A DNA stretch of 16,409 bases from Candidatus Magasanikiibacteriota bacterium (GTDB lineage Bacteria; Patescibacteriota; Patescibacteriia; Magasanikbacterales; UBA922): the NCBI GenBank assembly GCA_023246565.1, contig JAHFIE010000021.1, forward strand, positions 1 to 16,409, read 5' to 3'. The translations under genes were made by a program, and so were the position numbers. Position 1 is the first letter of the stretch. Every line of letters starts with the position of its first letter. The notes beneath the pieces were generated by a model that was given only the letters and a program-made list of their open reading frames with translations, was not told the origin of the DNA and did no database searches. Shown piece by piece: positions 5,902 through 12,766 of the stretch.

Positions 5902-6576
5902 ATGCGCATTCTCATTATTGATGATGACCAACATCTGCGTGATTCTGTGTGTCAAATTCTCAGCCAAGCAACCTTTGTTGTTGATACAGCTGAAGATGGT
6001 GAACAAGGTGCATCCCTTGCCTGTGTCAATCCTTATGATCTGATCATTCTTGATTATAATTTACCCAAAAAGAACGGCAGTACGGTATGCCAACAGATTC
6101 GTGCCCGTGGGTATACCGTACCCATTCTGGTTTTGTCTGTTGTTGATGAAACCAACAATAAAATTGATCTTCTTAATGTTGGCGCAGATGATTATCTAAC
6201 AAAACCTTTTTCTCCGGCTGAATTACTTGCTCGTGTTCATGCCATTCTTCGCAGACCTAAAATTATTGAGCATAGTATTCTTCGAGCCGGAGATTTATCC
6301 ATTGATCTCATGCGTCAGATTGTTAAACGAGGCAAAAAAACCATTGAACTCACTCAAAAACAATTTTTATTACTCGAACAATTATTGAAACACCAAGACC
6401 AGGTTGTTTCACGTTCCACGCTTCTTGAACACGCTTGGGACAGAAATGCTGATCCATTTTCCAATACTTTGGAAACCCATATTTCTGAACTACGTCGAAA
6501 AATTGATCACAATTTTCGAAAAAAAATAATCCACACCGTACCTGGCCGTGGTTACAAATTGAGTATTCGAGTTTAA
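5902..6576 (+). CDS. OmpR/PhoB-family DNA-binding response regulator
   Basis: A full-length 224-residue two-domain regulator. The receiver domain (about 1-118) shows the acidic pocket at D7-D9, phosphoacceptor D51 in LIILDYNLP, the Thr/Ser switch S79 and K101 in LTKPFSP. The C-terminal winged-helix domain (about 125-224) contains ELTQKQFLLLEQLL and the recognition-helix region NTLETHISELRRKI, ending GRGYKLSIRV. Phosphorylation of D51 is expected to promote dimerisation and promoter binding. The sensor kinase encoded at 6915 is the probable partner, although a short ORF and a likely new promoter lie between them. No strong terminator is visible after the gene, so some read-through into the kinase-terpenoid operon is possible. 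Confidence 0.92.
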   Translation: MRILIIDDDQHLRDSVCQILSQATFVVDTAEDGEQGASLACVNPYDLIILDYNLPKKNGSTVCQQIRARGYTVPILVLSVVDETNNKIDLLNVGADDYLTKPFSPAELLARVHAILRRPKIIEHSILRAGDLSIDLMRQIVKRGKKTIELTQKQFLLLEQLLKHQDQVVSRSTLLEHAWDRNADPFSNTLETHISELRRKIDHNFRKKIIHTVPGRGYKLSIRV

Positions 6577-6663
6577 GAAACCGTAAAAAAACATTTTGAA
6601 TAAGTCTTTTTTTAAAAAATTACATTTTATCCTGACTTTATCTTTTTTTAAGGTACGAAGCAG

Positions 6664-6669
6664 TATCAT
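6664..6669 (+). promoter_or_regulatory. -10 element before the short ORF, leaderless arrangement
   Basis: TATCAT (6664-6669) predicts a start at about 6675, exactly the A of the ATG. No good -35 is visible at 17 bases upstream (tctttt), so confidence is limited. Confidence 0.35.
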
Positions 6670-6674
6670 AGAGT

Positions 6675-6770
6675 ATGGAATATGGACGCGCTTCTGTATT
6701 CCATGACTCGGGCGCGGCAGATGGATCCCAGGTCGACTCTGTCCTCGCCCGAGGTTTACTCATTAATGAG
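6675..6770 (+). other. Cluster of strong hairpins, candidate structured RNA leader
   Basis: Three hairpins follow in succession. The first is ATGGAATA/TATTCCAT (6675-6682 with 6697-6704), an 8-bp stem. The second is CTCGGGCG/CGCCCGAG (6707-6714 with 6746-6753), 8 bp, continued inside by GGCAGA against TCTGTCC with one mismatch and one bulge. The third is the palindrome CTCATTAATGAG at about 6758-6769. AAGAAG and CTTCTT pair again a little downstream. The first hairpin begins at the predicted transcription start. No known riboswitch or ncRNA family is recognised. Confidence 0.45.
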
Positions 6771-6893
6771 AAAGAAGAATATATGACAAACCTTCTTACC
6801 GCTGTTCTGACCAATGCCCGTGTCCGCGATCGATCCAGTCTTCAGAATCTGGTTCACCGGGCCGACGTCAATACACCACCATGGTCAGGTTAA
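6675..6893 (+). CDS. Short ORF of unknown function between regulator and kinase genes
   Basis: The frame encodes 72 residues starting MEYGRASVFHD and ending NTPPWSG. I do not recognise it. It has no transmembrane helix or signal peptide and no known motif. A shorter start at ATG 6783 (36 residues) is preceded by GAGAAAGAAG, a purine-rich possible ribosome site. The codons (GTC, CTC, GCC, GAC) are more GC-rich than those of its neighbours. The DNA carries several strong hairpins, so this may be a structured RNA that happens to be open rather than a protein. It ends 21 bases before the kinase start. If translated, it could be a small accessory protein of the two-component system, which is speculation. 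Confidence 0.45.
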   Translation: MEYGRASVFHDSGAADGSQVDSVLARGLLINEKEEYMTNLLTAVLTNARVRDRSSLQNLVHRADVNTPPWSG

Positions 6894-6897
6894 TATC

Positions 6898-6903
6898 TAT
6901 ATT
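6898..6903 (+). promoter_or_regulatory. Possible -10 for the kinase-terpenoid operon
   Basis: TATATT at 6898-6903 lies 11 bases before the kinase ATG at 6915. No convincing -35 is present, so this is a weak call. The operon may instead be transcribed from 6675. Confidence 0.25.
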
Positions 6904-6914
6904 GTGATTGCAGT

Positions 6915-8324
6915 ATGCATTCACTCCTTCGTTACCAATGGTTAAAAGAGTTTCGGAATCAACTATCACAGTTAGTTGCTCCAATCTCTCAAAATGATGA
7001 CAATGCTCAAAAAGAATATATCCTCAATGTCTTCTTAGTTTTTCTGAGCGCTCTTTCCATTCTATTCTTTTTCTCCGTGGTTTCATTAGCATACATTCTC
7101 GGAACGTCGCGCAATGGAATATCGATTTCAACCGCATTTGGTATGATGATTGCGTTCATCGGATTATTGAAACTCATAAAAATCGGATACAGAACATTAG
7201 CTTCTTGGCTATTTATTGGTCTGTTTATTACACCAATCTTGTACTCGATATACCGCTGGGGTACGCTCCTTCCTGTTCCACTCGTTACATTAACACTCGT
7301 CATTCTCATGACCAGTATTCTCTTAGGTATACGAGCAGCCATTGGTATGGCACTTGGACTTGGTAGCTATCTTGGCCTCATCATATATGCGGAAAAATCA
7401 AACCTTATTCAGGTTGATACGACTTGGTTACATAATCCACTCCAGGTCAATTACCCCATCGAATTAACGATTATTTTCCTTATTATCGTCGGTGTTACTT
7501 GGCTGGCATACGGACAAATCGAAACCAGTCTACGACGAGCGCGACGCTCCGAGGCGCAAGCGCAAAGAGAACGAGATATGTTAGAAGAACGTGTTGAAGC
7601 ACGAACAAAACAACTCAAAGAAACACAAATGGAGCACATGTCTACTATGGTACGTTTTGCGGAAATTGGTAAATTATCAGCAGGATTTTTCCATGATATG
7701 GTAAATCCTCTTACGGCTGTTAGCTTATATGTTAATGACCTTCAACAAACACACCCTTCAGTAGAAGACCTGCAAGCAAAAATCAACCAAGCAGTCCTAG
7801 CAACAGATCGCCTTGTTGATTTTACGAAAAAAATCAGAAAAGAATTTTCAACATCAAGCGAAAAAATGCGCATGCATTTAAATACTGAAATTGAACAAGC
7901 TGTTGAAACAGTTCAATACCAAGCAAACCGACACAATGTTAGTATACATATTCAAACTGAATCTGATCTCTACCAATCGTGTAATCAATTACGATTTCAC
8001 CGTGTCATAGTTAATCTCTTACTCAATGCGATCGAAGCTTGTGCTGAAAATCCTAAAACTCAAAAAAGAGAAGTGACTATTACACTCGCACAACAAACAA
8101 GTAATGCTTCCATCGCTATCCACGACACCGGTGCTGGGATTATTGAAGGAAATATTCCTTATATTTTTGAACCTTTTTTTACCACCAAACAAGGAGAAGG
8201 CCTAGGACTTGGTCTTTCAATCATCAAAGACATTGTTACTGAGGAACTTAATGCTGAGATTTCTATCAAAAGCACGGTGGGTAAAGGAACTTCTATTATC
8301 ATAACCTGGCCATTATCATCATAA
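6915..8324 (+). CDS. Membrane sensor histidine kinase
   Basis: 469 residues. The first ~200 residues hold about six transmembrane helices with very short loops and no periplasmic sensor domain, so it probably senses through the membrane region. A coiled coil (about 203-245, EAQAQRERDMLEERVEART) links to the dimerisation domain, with the phosphoacceptor H260 in GFFHDMVNPLTAV (an HDxxNP-type H box). The ATPase domain has the N box (FHRVIVNLLLNAIEA, N367 and N371), G1 (IHDTGAGI, D404), the F box (FEPFFTTKQGEG) and G2 (GLGLGLSI). All catalytic residues are present. It should phosphorylate the response regulator encoded at 5902. The stop is 17 bases before the terpene cyclase-like gene, so the sensor is apparently co-transcribed with the terpenoid genes. 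Confidence 0.92.
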   Translation: MHSLLRYQWLKEFRNQLSQLVAPISQNDDNAQKEYILNVFLVFLSALSILFFFSVVSLAYILGTSRNGISISTAFGMMIAFIGLLKLIKIGYRTLASWLFIGLFITPILYSIYRWGTLLPVPLVTLTLVILMTSILLGIRAAIGMALGLGSYLGLIIYAEKSNLIQVDTTWLHNPLQVNYPIELTIIFLIIVGVTWLAYGQIETSLRRARRSEAQAQRERDMLEERVEARTKQLKETQMEHMSTMVRFAEIGKLSAGFFHDMVNPLTAVSLYVNDLQQTHPSVEDLQAKINQAVLATDRLVDFTKKIRKEFSTSSEKMRMHLNTEIEQAVETVQYQANRHNVSIHIQTESDLYQSCNQLRFHRVIVNLLLNAIEACAENPKTQKREVTITLAQQTSNASIAIHDTGAGIIEGNIPYIFEPFFTTKQGEGLGLGLSIIKDIVTEELNAEISIKSTVGKGTSIIITWPLSS

Positions 8325-8341
8325 CGTAATACTTCCATTCT

Positions 8342-10258
8342 ATGCTCAATGCTTCAGAAATCTCTGAGGCCATTGCCTCAGCTATTCTTTTTGTTGCCAA
8401 TAACCAAGATTATAATGGCGGTTTTACCAGCACGTCATATCGCCTCAATGAGCCAAATACTGTTATGAATCATCAGACAGTGTATTACCCTGGATTGATT
8501 GCCAGTCTCCTGGAAAATAGTCCTGGATCAGAAGCTAAAATAATTATTGAAAAAATACATGAATTTATCATCTCACAAAAAAATCGATGGTGGACATTTA
8601 ACTATTGGTCCAAAACTGACCAAGCCTATGAACATGAACCCTATCCCGATGATCTTGACGATACGTGCCTTGCCCTAACAATCCTTTCACAAAATAAAAA
8701 CAAGGGAATCAGTGGACAGGCCTTGGCAAATCTTGTTATGACACTTACCGGTAATGAGGTCAATCCCGGTGGTCCGTATCGAACCTGGATCGTAAGCCAG
8801 CCAACGAATCCTCCGTGGAATGATGTTGATATTGCAGTGAATGCGTCTGCTGCGTATTGCCTTAAATCTCAAAATATTATACTACCAGGTTTGGAACATT
8901 ATTTTCGAGAAATTATTGTTTCAAACAATTACCAATCTCCCTACTACTACTCAAAATTTTTTGTTCTCTATTTGATTGCCCGAGCAGTCTCTCCCAGTTT
9001 GTTTCCCGAGATCCACCGTGTCATTACCGCTGAATCAGAAACCATAGGATCTGGATTAGATTTAGCATTATATACAAGCATCCTCATTCTTATTCAAGCA
9101 CCAAGAGCTACCATTGATCGTTCTCTTCAAAATCTCTTGGATATTCACGATGATTTTAGACTTGACCCAGTCATCATAGAAAAAAATCAACACAATATAA
9201 TGACCGTATCTGGCTCTAAAGCACTCACTGCAGCAGCCTATGCTCACACGTTTTCACTTTATGAAAAACATTGTATTGAAAAACCAAAACATTGTTCTCC
9301 ACGATCCGAAGAAGAAAATATCTATGATGAAATTATTACCCAAACCGCAAAACTATTACCTCGAGAATCATCATTTCAAAACAGTGGCCTCAAATGTCTG
9401 AGCGCAATGGCAGCAACACCAAATATTCGAGAAATTACCCTTGCAAGCTACCATATTCAAAAAGCTCTCAAGATACATTTGCCTGATTCCCTTATCATAG
9501 ATTTAGGAGTAGCTCATCTTCTCAGTGCATTAAGTTATGACATCCTTGACGCGTGTTATGACACTGGCTCAGTAACTTCAGAACTTACCATTGCACCAAT
9601 TCTTTTGCGCGAAGCCATAAATCACTACCACACAATTGCAGCTCAATATACAATCGATGTTCCCTATATCAAAAAAATTTTTGATGCTGTTGATCAAAGT
9701 TATGCCCATGAATTTAATTATAATCATATTTCTTCAAAAAACAGAGATGATTTGCGCAATCAATTAGTTAATTACATTGATCCAACGCCTCTTCGTTCAT
9801 GTGGTCATACTTTGGGCCCGAAAATACTCCTACAAATTGCTGGACAACAAGAGACGAACGAAAATAATTTGTCACTATTCTTTACGAATTATCTTACAGC
9901 AAAACAAATAAGTGACAATCTCCATGATTGGCGGGAAGACATTAATAACGATCTTCTCACAAATGTCACCCAGCCAATCCTCTTAACATGGTGTGAACGA
10001 CACCAACCACACGAAGTTTTTGACGTAAAAAAAGACATGCTTGAACTAGAAAAAATATTTTGGAGCACGACGCACAATACACTATTGCAAAGTGGTTTAT
10101 ACCATATAAATCAAGCACGCGTTTATCTGACTAATATTTCTTGGACAAACGAACCATTATTTTTTACTGAAAAACTCAATAGGTTAAAACAAACATTCAC
10201 TCATACTATTGGTGAATATGAGAAAATCAAAGAATTTTTGGAATTTTATAAAATCTAA
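8342..10258 (+). CDS. Two-domain terpene cyclase-like enzyme (class II DxDD plus class I-like Asp motifs)
   Basis: 638 residues, soluble. The N-terminal ~290 residues look like the alpha/alpha-barrel (beta) domain of squalene/diterpene cyclases. They contain QDYNGGFTSTSY near the start, then EPYPDDLDDTCLAL, where D104-L-D106-D107 forms the DxDD motif that protonates the substrate in class II cyclases. WNDVDIAVNASAAY at about 159-172 is also typical of that group. The C-terminal half is all-helical and has two aspartate motifs, YDILDACYD (D400, D403, D407) and QISDNLHDWREDINND (D524, D529, D533), as expected for a class I isoprenoid enzyme that ionises a diphosphate. A usual class II enzyme needs a second barrel (gamma), which is absent. 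The neighbour gene encodes the prenyl diphosphate synthase. Substrate and product are unknown. Confidence 0.7.
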   Translation: MLNASEISEAIASAILFVANNQDYNGGFTSTSYRLNEPNTVMNHQTVYYPGLIASLLENSPGSEAKIIIEKIHEFIISQKNRWWTFNYWSKTDQAYEHEPYPDDLDDTCLALTILSQNKNKGISGQALANLVMTLTGNEVNPGGPYRTWIVSQPTNPPWNDVDIAVNASAAYCLKSQNIILPGLEHYFREIIVSNNYQSPYYYSKFFVLYLIARAVSPSLFPEIHRVITAESETIGSGLDLALYTSILILIQAPRATIDRSLQNLLDIHDDFRLDPVIIEKNQHNIMTVSGSKALTAAAYAHTFSLYEKHCIEKPKHCSPRSEEENIYDEIITQTAKLLPRESSFQNSGLKCLSAMAATPNIREITLASYHIQKALKIHLPDSLIIDLGVAHLLSALSYDILDACYDTGSVTSELTIAPILLREAINHYHTIAAQYTIDVPYIKKIFDAVDQSYAHEFNYNHISSKNRDDLRNQLVNYIDPTPLRSCGHTLGPKILLQIAGQQETNENNLSLFFTNYLTAKQISDNLHDWREDINNDLLTNVTQPILLTWCERHQPHEVFDVKKDMLELEKIFWSTTHNTLLQSGLYHINQARVYLTNISWTNEPLFFTEKLNRLKQTFTHTIGEYEKIKEFLEFYKI

Positions 10259-10262
10259 GACT

Positions 10263-11294
10263 ATGTCTATAAACATCAATCAGGAAACAATACTGCTTGA
10301 ACTAGAAAAAGCTTATGAAAACGTAAATCAAAAATGTATTGATCAGGCCAAGTATTATTTTGAAACAGATTCATTTATTTTTAATGAATTAAATACGTTA
10401 CATAAAGAAGGTAAACGGCGTCGTGGTCTACTCACCCTCAATGCAACCGAAGCATACCAAGCTGAAGTTGATGAACGTACGTACACACTAGCAGCTCTTG
10501 TGGAATTTACGCACCTAGCCCTTCTTATTCATGATGATGTCATGGATAAAAGTCCTATTCGAAGGAATACACTCAGTGCTCCAGGACGCTTTACTGCTAT
10601 TGTTGATGGTCGTGGAGTATGTGATTCAGAACACCAAGGTAATGCCCTTGCTCTTGGCCTTGGCGATCTTATGTTCTTCTTTATTTTTCAAGAAATTTTT
10701 TCATTACACTATGAATCAAACAGTCAACACAACCTTACCGAGCTTTTTTCACGAACATTGTACTACACTGCCCGTGGCCAAATGTTTGACACTATAGCCG
10801 GTGAATGTCCCATAAAAAAAGATGACATAATAAAATTGTATGAGATGAAAACCGGGTATTACAGTTTTTTCTTACCTTTGGCTATTGGAGCACATTTAGG
10901 TGAAGCTGACAGCGATGAATTTGAAATTCTTGAATTTTTAAGTAAACATCTTGGCATTTTATTACAAATTAAAGATGATCTTAATGGTTTACATAATGAC
11001 GAAAAAGATCTAACTCGCGATATTAGTCAAAACAAAGCTATGCTCTGGCGTTGGTACTTGGAAAGTAGTGTACCAAAATCAGAAAAAAGAAATCTAAAAA
11101 CTGTGTTTGGTGCTCCGGTGTTGTTTCACGATGATATTGCCTATATCCAAAATCTCTGCGAACAATACCGAATTAATAAAAAATTAGAAGAGGATATAAC
11201 CACGTATACCAAGGAAGCACATAATCTCATCCGGTATCTCAACATACCAAAAAACCATAAGAAAAAAATACATGAATTTATCAATGAACTATGA
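10263..11294 (+). CDS. Polyprenyl (probably geranylgeranyl or longer) diphosphate synthase
   Basis: 343 residues, the usual size for trans-prenyl diphosphate synthases. It contains KEGKRRRG (about 48-55, isopentenyl diphosphate binding), the first Asp-rich motif LLIHDDVMDKSPIRR (D91, D92, D95) and the second, LLQIKDDLNGLHND (D238, D239). The enzyme condenses isopentenyl diphosphate with an allylic diphosphate. Small or aliphatic residues A86 and L87, five and four positions before the first Asp, leave no aromatic stopper, so C20 or longer products are likely (inference). I chose ATG 10263, four bases after the cyclase stop. An in-frame ATG at 10209 would overlap the cyclase by 50 bases. The tight spacing argues for coupled expression with the cyclase. 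No other isoprenoid gene is in the window. Confidence 0.92.
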   Translation: MSININQETILLELEKAYENVNQKCIDQAKYYFETDSFIFNELNTLHKEGKRRRGLLTLNATEAYQAEVDERTYTLAALVEFTHLALLIHDDVMDKSPIRRNTLSAPGRFTAIVDGRGVCDSEHQGNALALGLGDLMFFFIFQEIFSLHYESNSQHNLTELFSRTLYYTARGQMFDTIAGECPIKKDDIIKLYEMKTGYYSFFLPLAIGAHLGEADSDEFEILEFLSKHLGILLQIKDDLNGLHNDEKDLTRDISQNKAMLWRWYLESSVPKSEKRNLKTVFGAPVLFHDDIAYIQNLCEQYRINKKLEEDITTYTKEAHNLIRYLNIPKNHKKKIHEFINEL

Positions 11295-11520
11295 AACCGG
11301 CAAGGAATATTCCTCTAATCAAGGATCACAATCTATACAAAAAGATCTCTATAATCCAATAAAAATCAAAAAAGTGTTCTTTAACCAGTAGCTTGTCTTG
11401 AAAGCATTGAGCTCATGCTTTACGAGGAGGGCAGGACCGGCTGTTGGTCAAAGATCAATTTTAGCTAAAATAAAGCAAATAATACGGGTTTAGGCTGGTC
11501 ACAGGGGGGATAAATTAACC
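11295..11520 (+). other. Non-coding gap with several small hairpins
   Basis: No convincing ORF and no T-tailed terminator were found. Visible elements are the palindrome AGGAATATTCCT just after the synthase stop, AAAGCAT-TGAGCTC-ATGCTTT (11401-11421), GACC-GGCTGTT-GGTC (11435-11449) and the perfect palindrome ATTTTAGCTAAAAT at about 11459-11472. They could be parts of a small structured RNA or operators; none matches a family I know. Confidence 0.35.
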
Positions 11521-11549
11521 TTGACAAAGTCCGATAACTATGGCATACT
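11521..11549 (+). promoter_or_regulatory. Promoter of the glycosyltransferase gene
   Basis: A perfect TTGACA (11521-11526), a 17-base spacer and CATACT (11544-11549). The start should be near 11556, giving a leader of about 24 nt before the ATG at 11580. There is no Shine-Dalgarno. Confidence 0.7.
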
Positions 11550-11579
11550 ACTCTGTTTTATCTACGATATACAGATTCT

Positions 11580-12752
11580 ATGCGAATTGCCATGATCGGA
11601 CAAAAAGGGATGCCAGCCACACAGGGAGGTGTTGAACGCCACGTGCATGATTTGGCTATTGAACTGGTCAAAGCCGGCCATACCGTTATGGTCTACGGTC
11701 GATCTTGGTATACCAATAAAATTGGTACTATTATGATTGATGGTGTTCATATAAAGCACCTCCCGAGCATAAAAACAAAACACTTCGACACCTTTACCCA
11801 CACCTTTTTTGCCACCTTGCACGCCATTACGAAACGTTTTGATACTATCCATTACCATGGTGTTGGGCCAGCATTGTTAGCCTGGTTACCAAGAATTTTT
11901 TGTCCCAAAACAAAAGTGGTCATCACCTTCCATTCAATTGATCGTTACCACCAAAAATGGGGGTGGCTCGCAAAATATATTCTCCGTTTGGGAGAAAAAG
12001 CTGCTGTTCTGTTTTCCCATGAAACCATCACCGTATCCCGTAGTCTGCAAACGTACTGTATCAATGAATTCAATGCTGAAACTCGATATATTCCGAATGG
12101 GACTACTAGTACCCAATCAATTTCTGATCCACAAATTTTGACTAAATTTGGATTGAAACCAAATCAATACCTGCTCATGGTATCGCGTCTCATTCCCCAC
12201 AAAGGAGCACATATTCTTATTGATGCTTTCGTGGAATTAAAAAAACAATCTTCTGACGAACACGTTCGATCATTGAAACTAGTGATTGTTGGTGGCTCAG
12301 CCTATACCAATGATTATGTCCATGATCTTCATAAACAAGCTTTTCCTTGTAATGACATAATCTTTACTGACTTCCAATCTGGCACAGCGCTGTCTACTCT
12401 CTACGCAAATACTCAGGCTTTGGTTCATCCATCACTCAATGAAGGATTACCTATCACCGTTCTTGAAGCTATGAATCATGGCAAACCAGTCCTTCTTTCC
12501 AATATCCCAGAACATTTGGAATTGGTAGATAATCCTGAAGTAATCTTTAAACAAAATGACACGGCTGATTTAACTTCAGTATTGCTTTGGTTTATTAATC
12601 TGTCCGAAGAAGAACGAAGAAAATTGAGCGAGGAAAATACTCTCACTATTAAACAAAAGTATCAATGGTCAACCATTGTTCCAGAAATTATTGCCGTATA
12701 TTCTTCTTTTGATTCCAAAAATAAAAAGCCGCTCTCAGCGGTTACCATTTAA
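11580..12752 (+). CDS. GT4-family glycosyltransferase
   Basis: 390 residues with the GT-B fold of family 4 glycosyltransferases. The N-terminal domain starts MRIAMIGQKGMPATQGGVER, the glycine-rich acceptor-side loop of the DUF1972/RfaG-like group. It also has the Asp/His-rich FDTIHYHGVGPALLAW segment. The C-terminal nucleotide-sugar domain begins near LLMVSRLIPHKGAHILIDAF and carries HPSLNEGLPITVLEAMNHGK, the E-x7-E motif that binds the nucleotide sugar. It has no membrane helix and probably works at the cytoplasmic face, adding a sugar to a lipid carrier or surface glycan. It has its own promoter and stands alone. Its last ~30 bases contain the terminator of the opposite-strand ATPase gene. 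The exact sugar is not predictable. Confidence 0.88.
   Translation: MRIAMIGQKGMPATQGGVERHVHDLAIELVKAGHTVMVYGRSWYTNKIGTIMIDGVHIKHLPSIKTKHFDTFTHTFFATLHAITKRFDTIHYHGVGPALLAWLPRIFCPKTKVVITFHSIDRYHQKWGWLAKYILRLGEKAAVLFSHETITVSRSLQTYCINEFNAETRYIPNGTTSTQSISDPQILTKFGLKPNQYLLMVSRLIPHKGAHILIDAFVELKKQSSDEHVRSLKLVIVGGSAYTNDYVHDLHKQAFPCNDIIFTDFQSGTALSTLYANTQALVHPSLNEGLPITVLEAMNHGKPVLLSNIPEHLELVDNPEVIFKQNDTADLTSVLLWFINLSEEERRKLSEENTLTIKQKYQWSTIVPEIIAVYSSFDSKNKKPLSAVTI
12717..12743 (-). terminator. Terminator of the ATPase operon, embedded in the glycosyltransferase 3' end
   Basis: On the minus strand AACCGCT-GAG-AGCGGC (12743-12728) forms a 5-7 bp stem with a 3-base loop, followed by TTTTTATTTTT. It lies about 25 bases beyond the ATPase stop. 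It overlaps the last codons of the convergent glycosyltransferase gene, for which it could also act as a weak terminator. Confidence 0.7.
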
Positions 12753-12766
12753 CAGCAATATTCATA

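Noticed and set aside
6707..6753. Integron attC-like site
   Set aside because: The hairpin is long and imperfect, but the conserved core-site sequences are missing and no integrase or cassette array is present.
10209..10262. Longer start for the polyprenyl synthase
   Set aside because: It would overlap the cyclase by 50 bases. The ATG at 10263 gives the normal family length and tight operon spacing.
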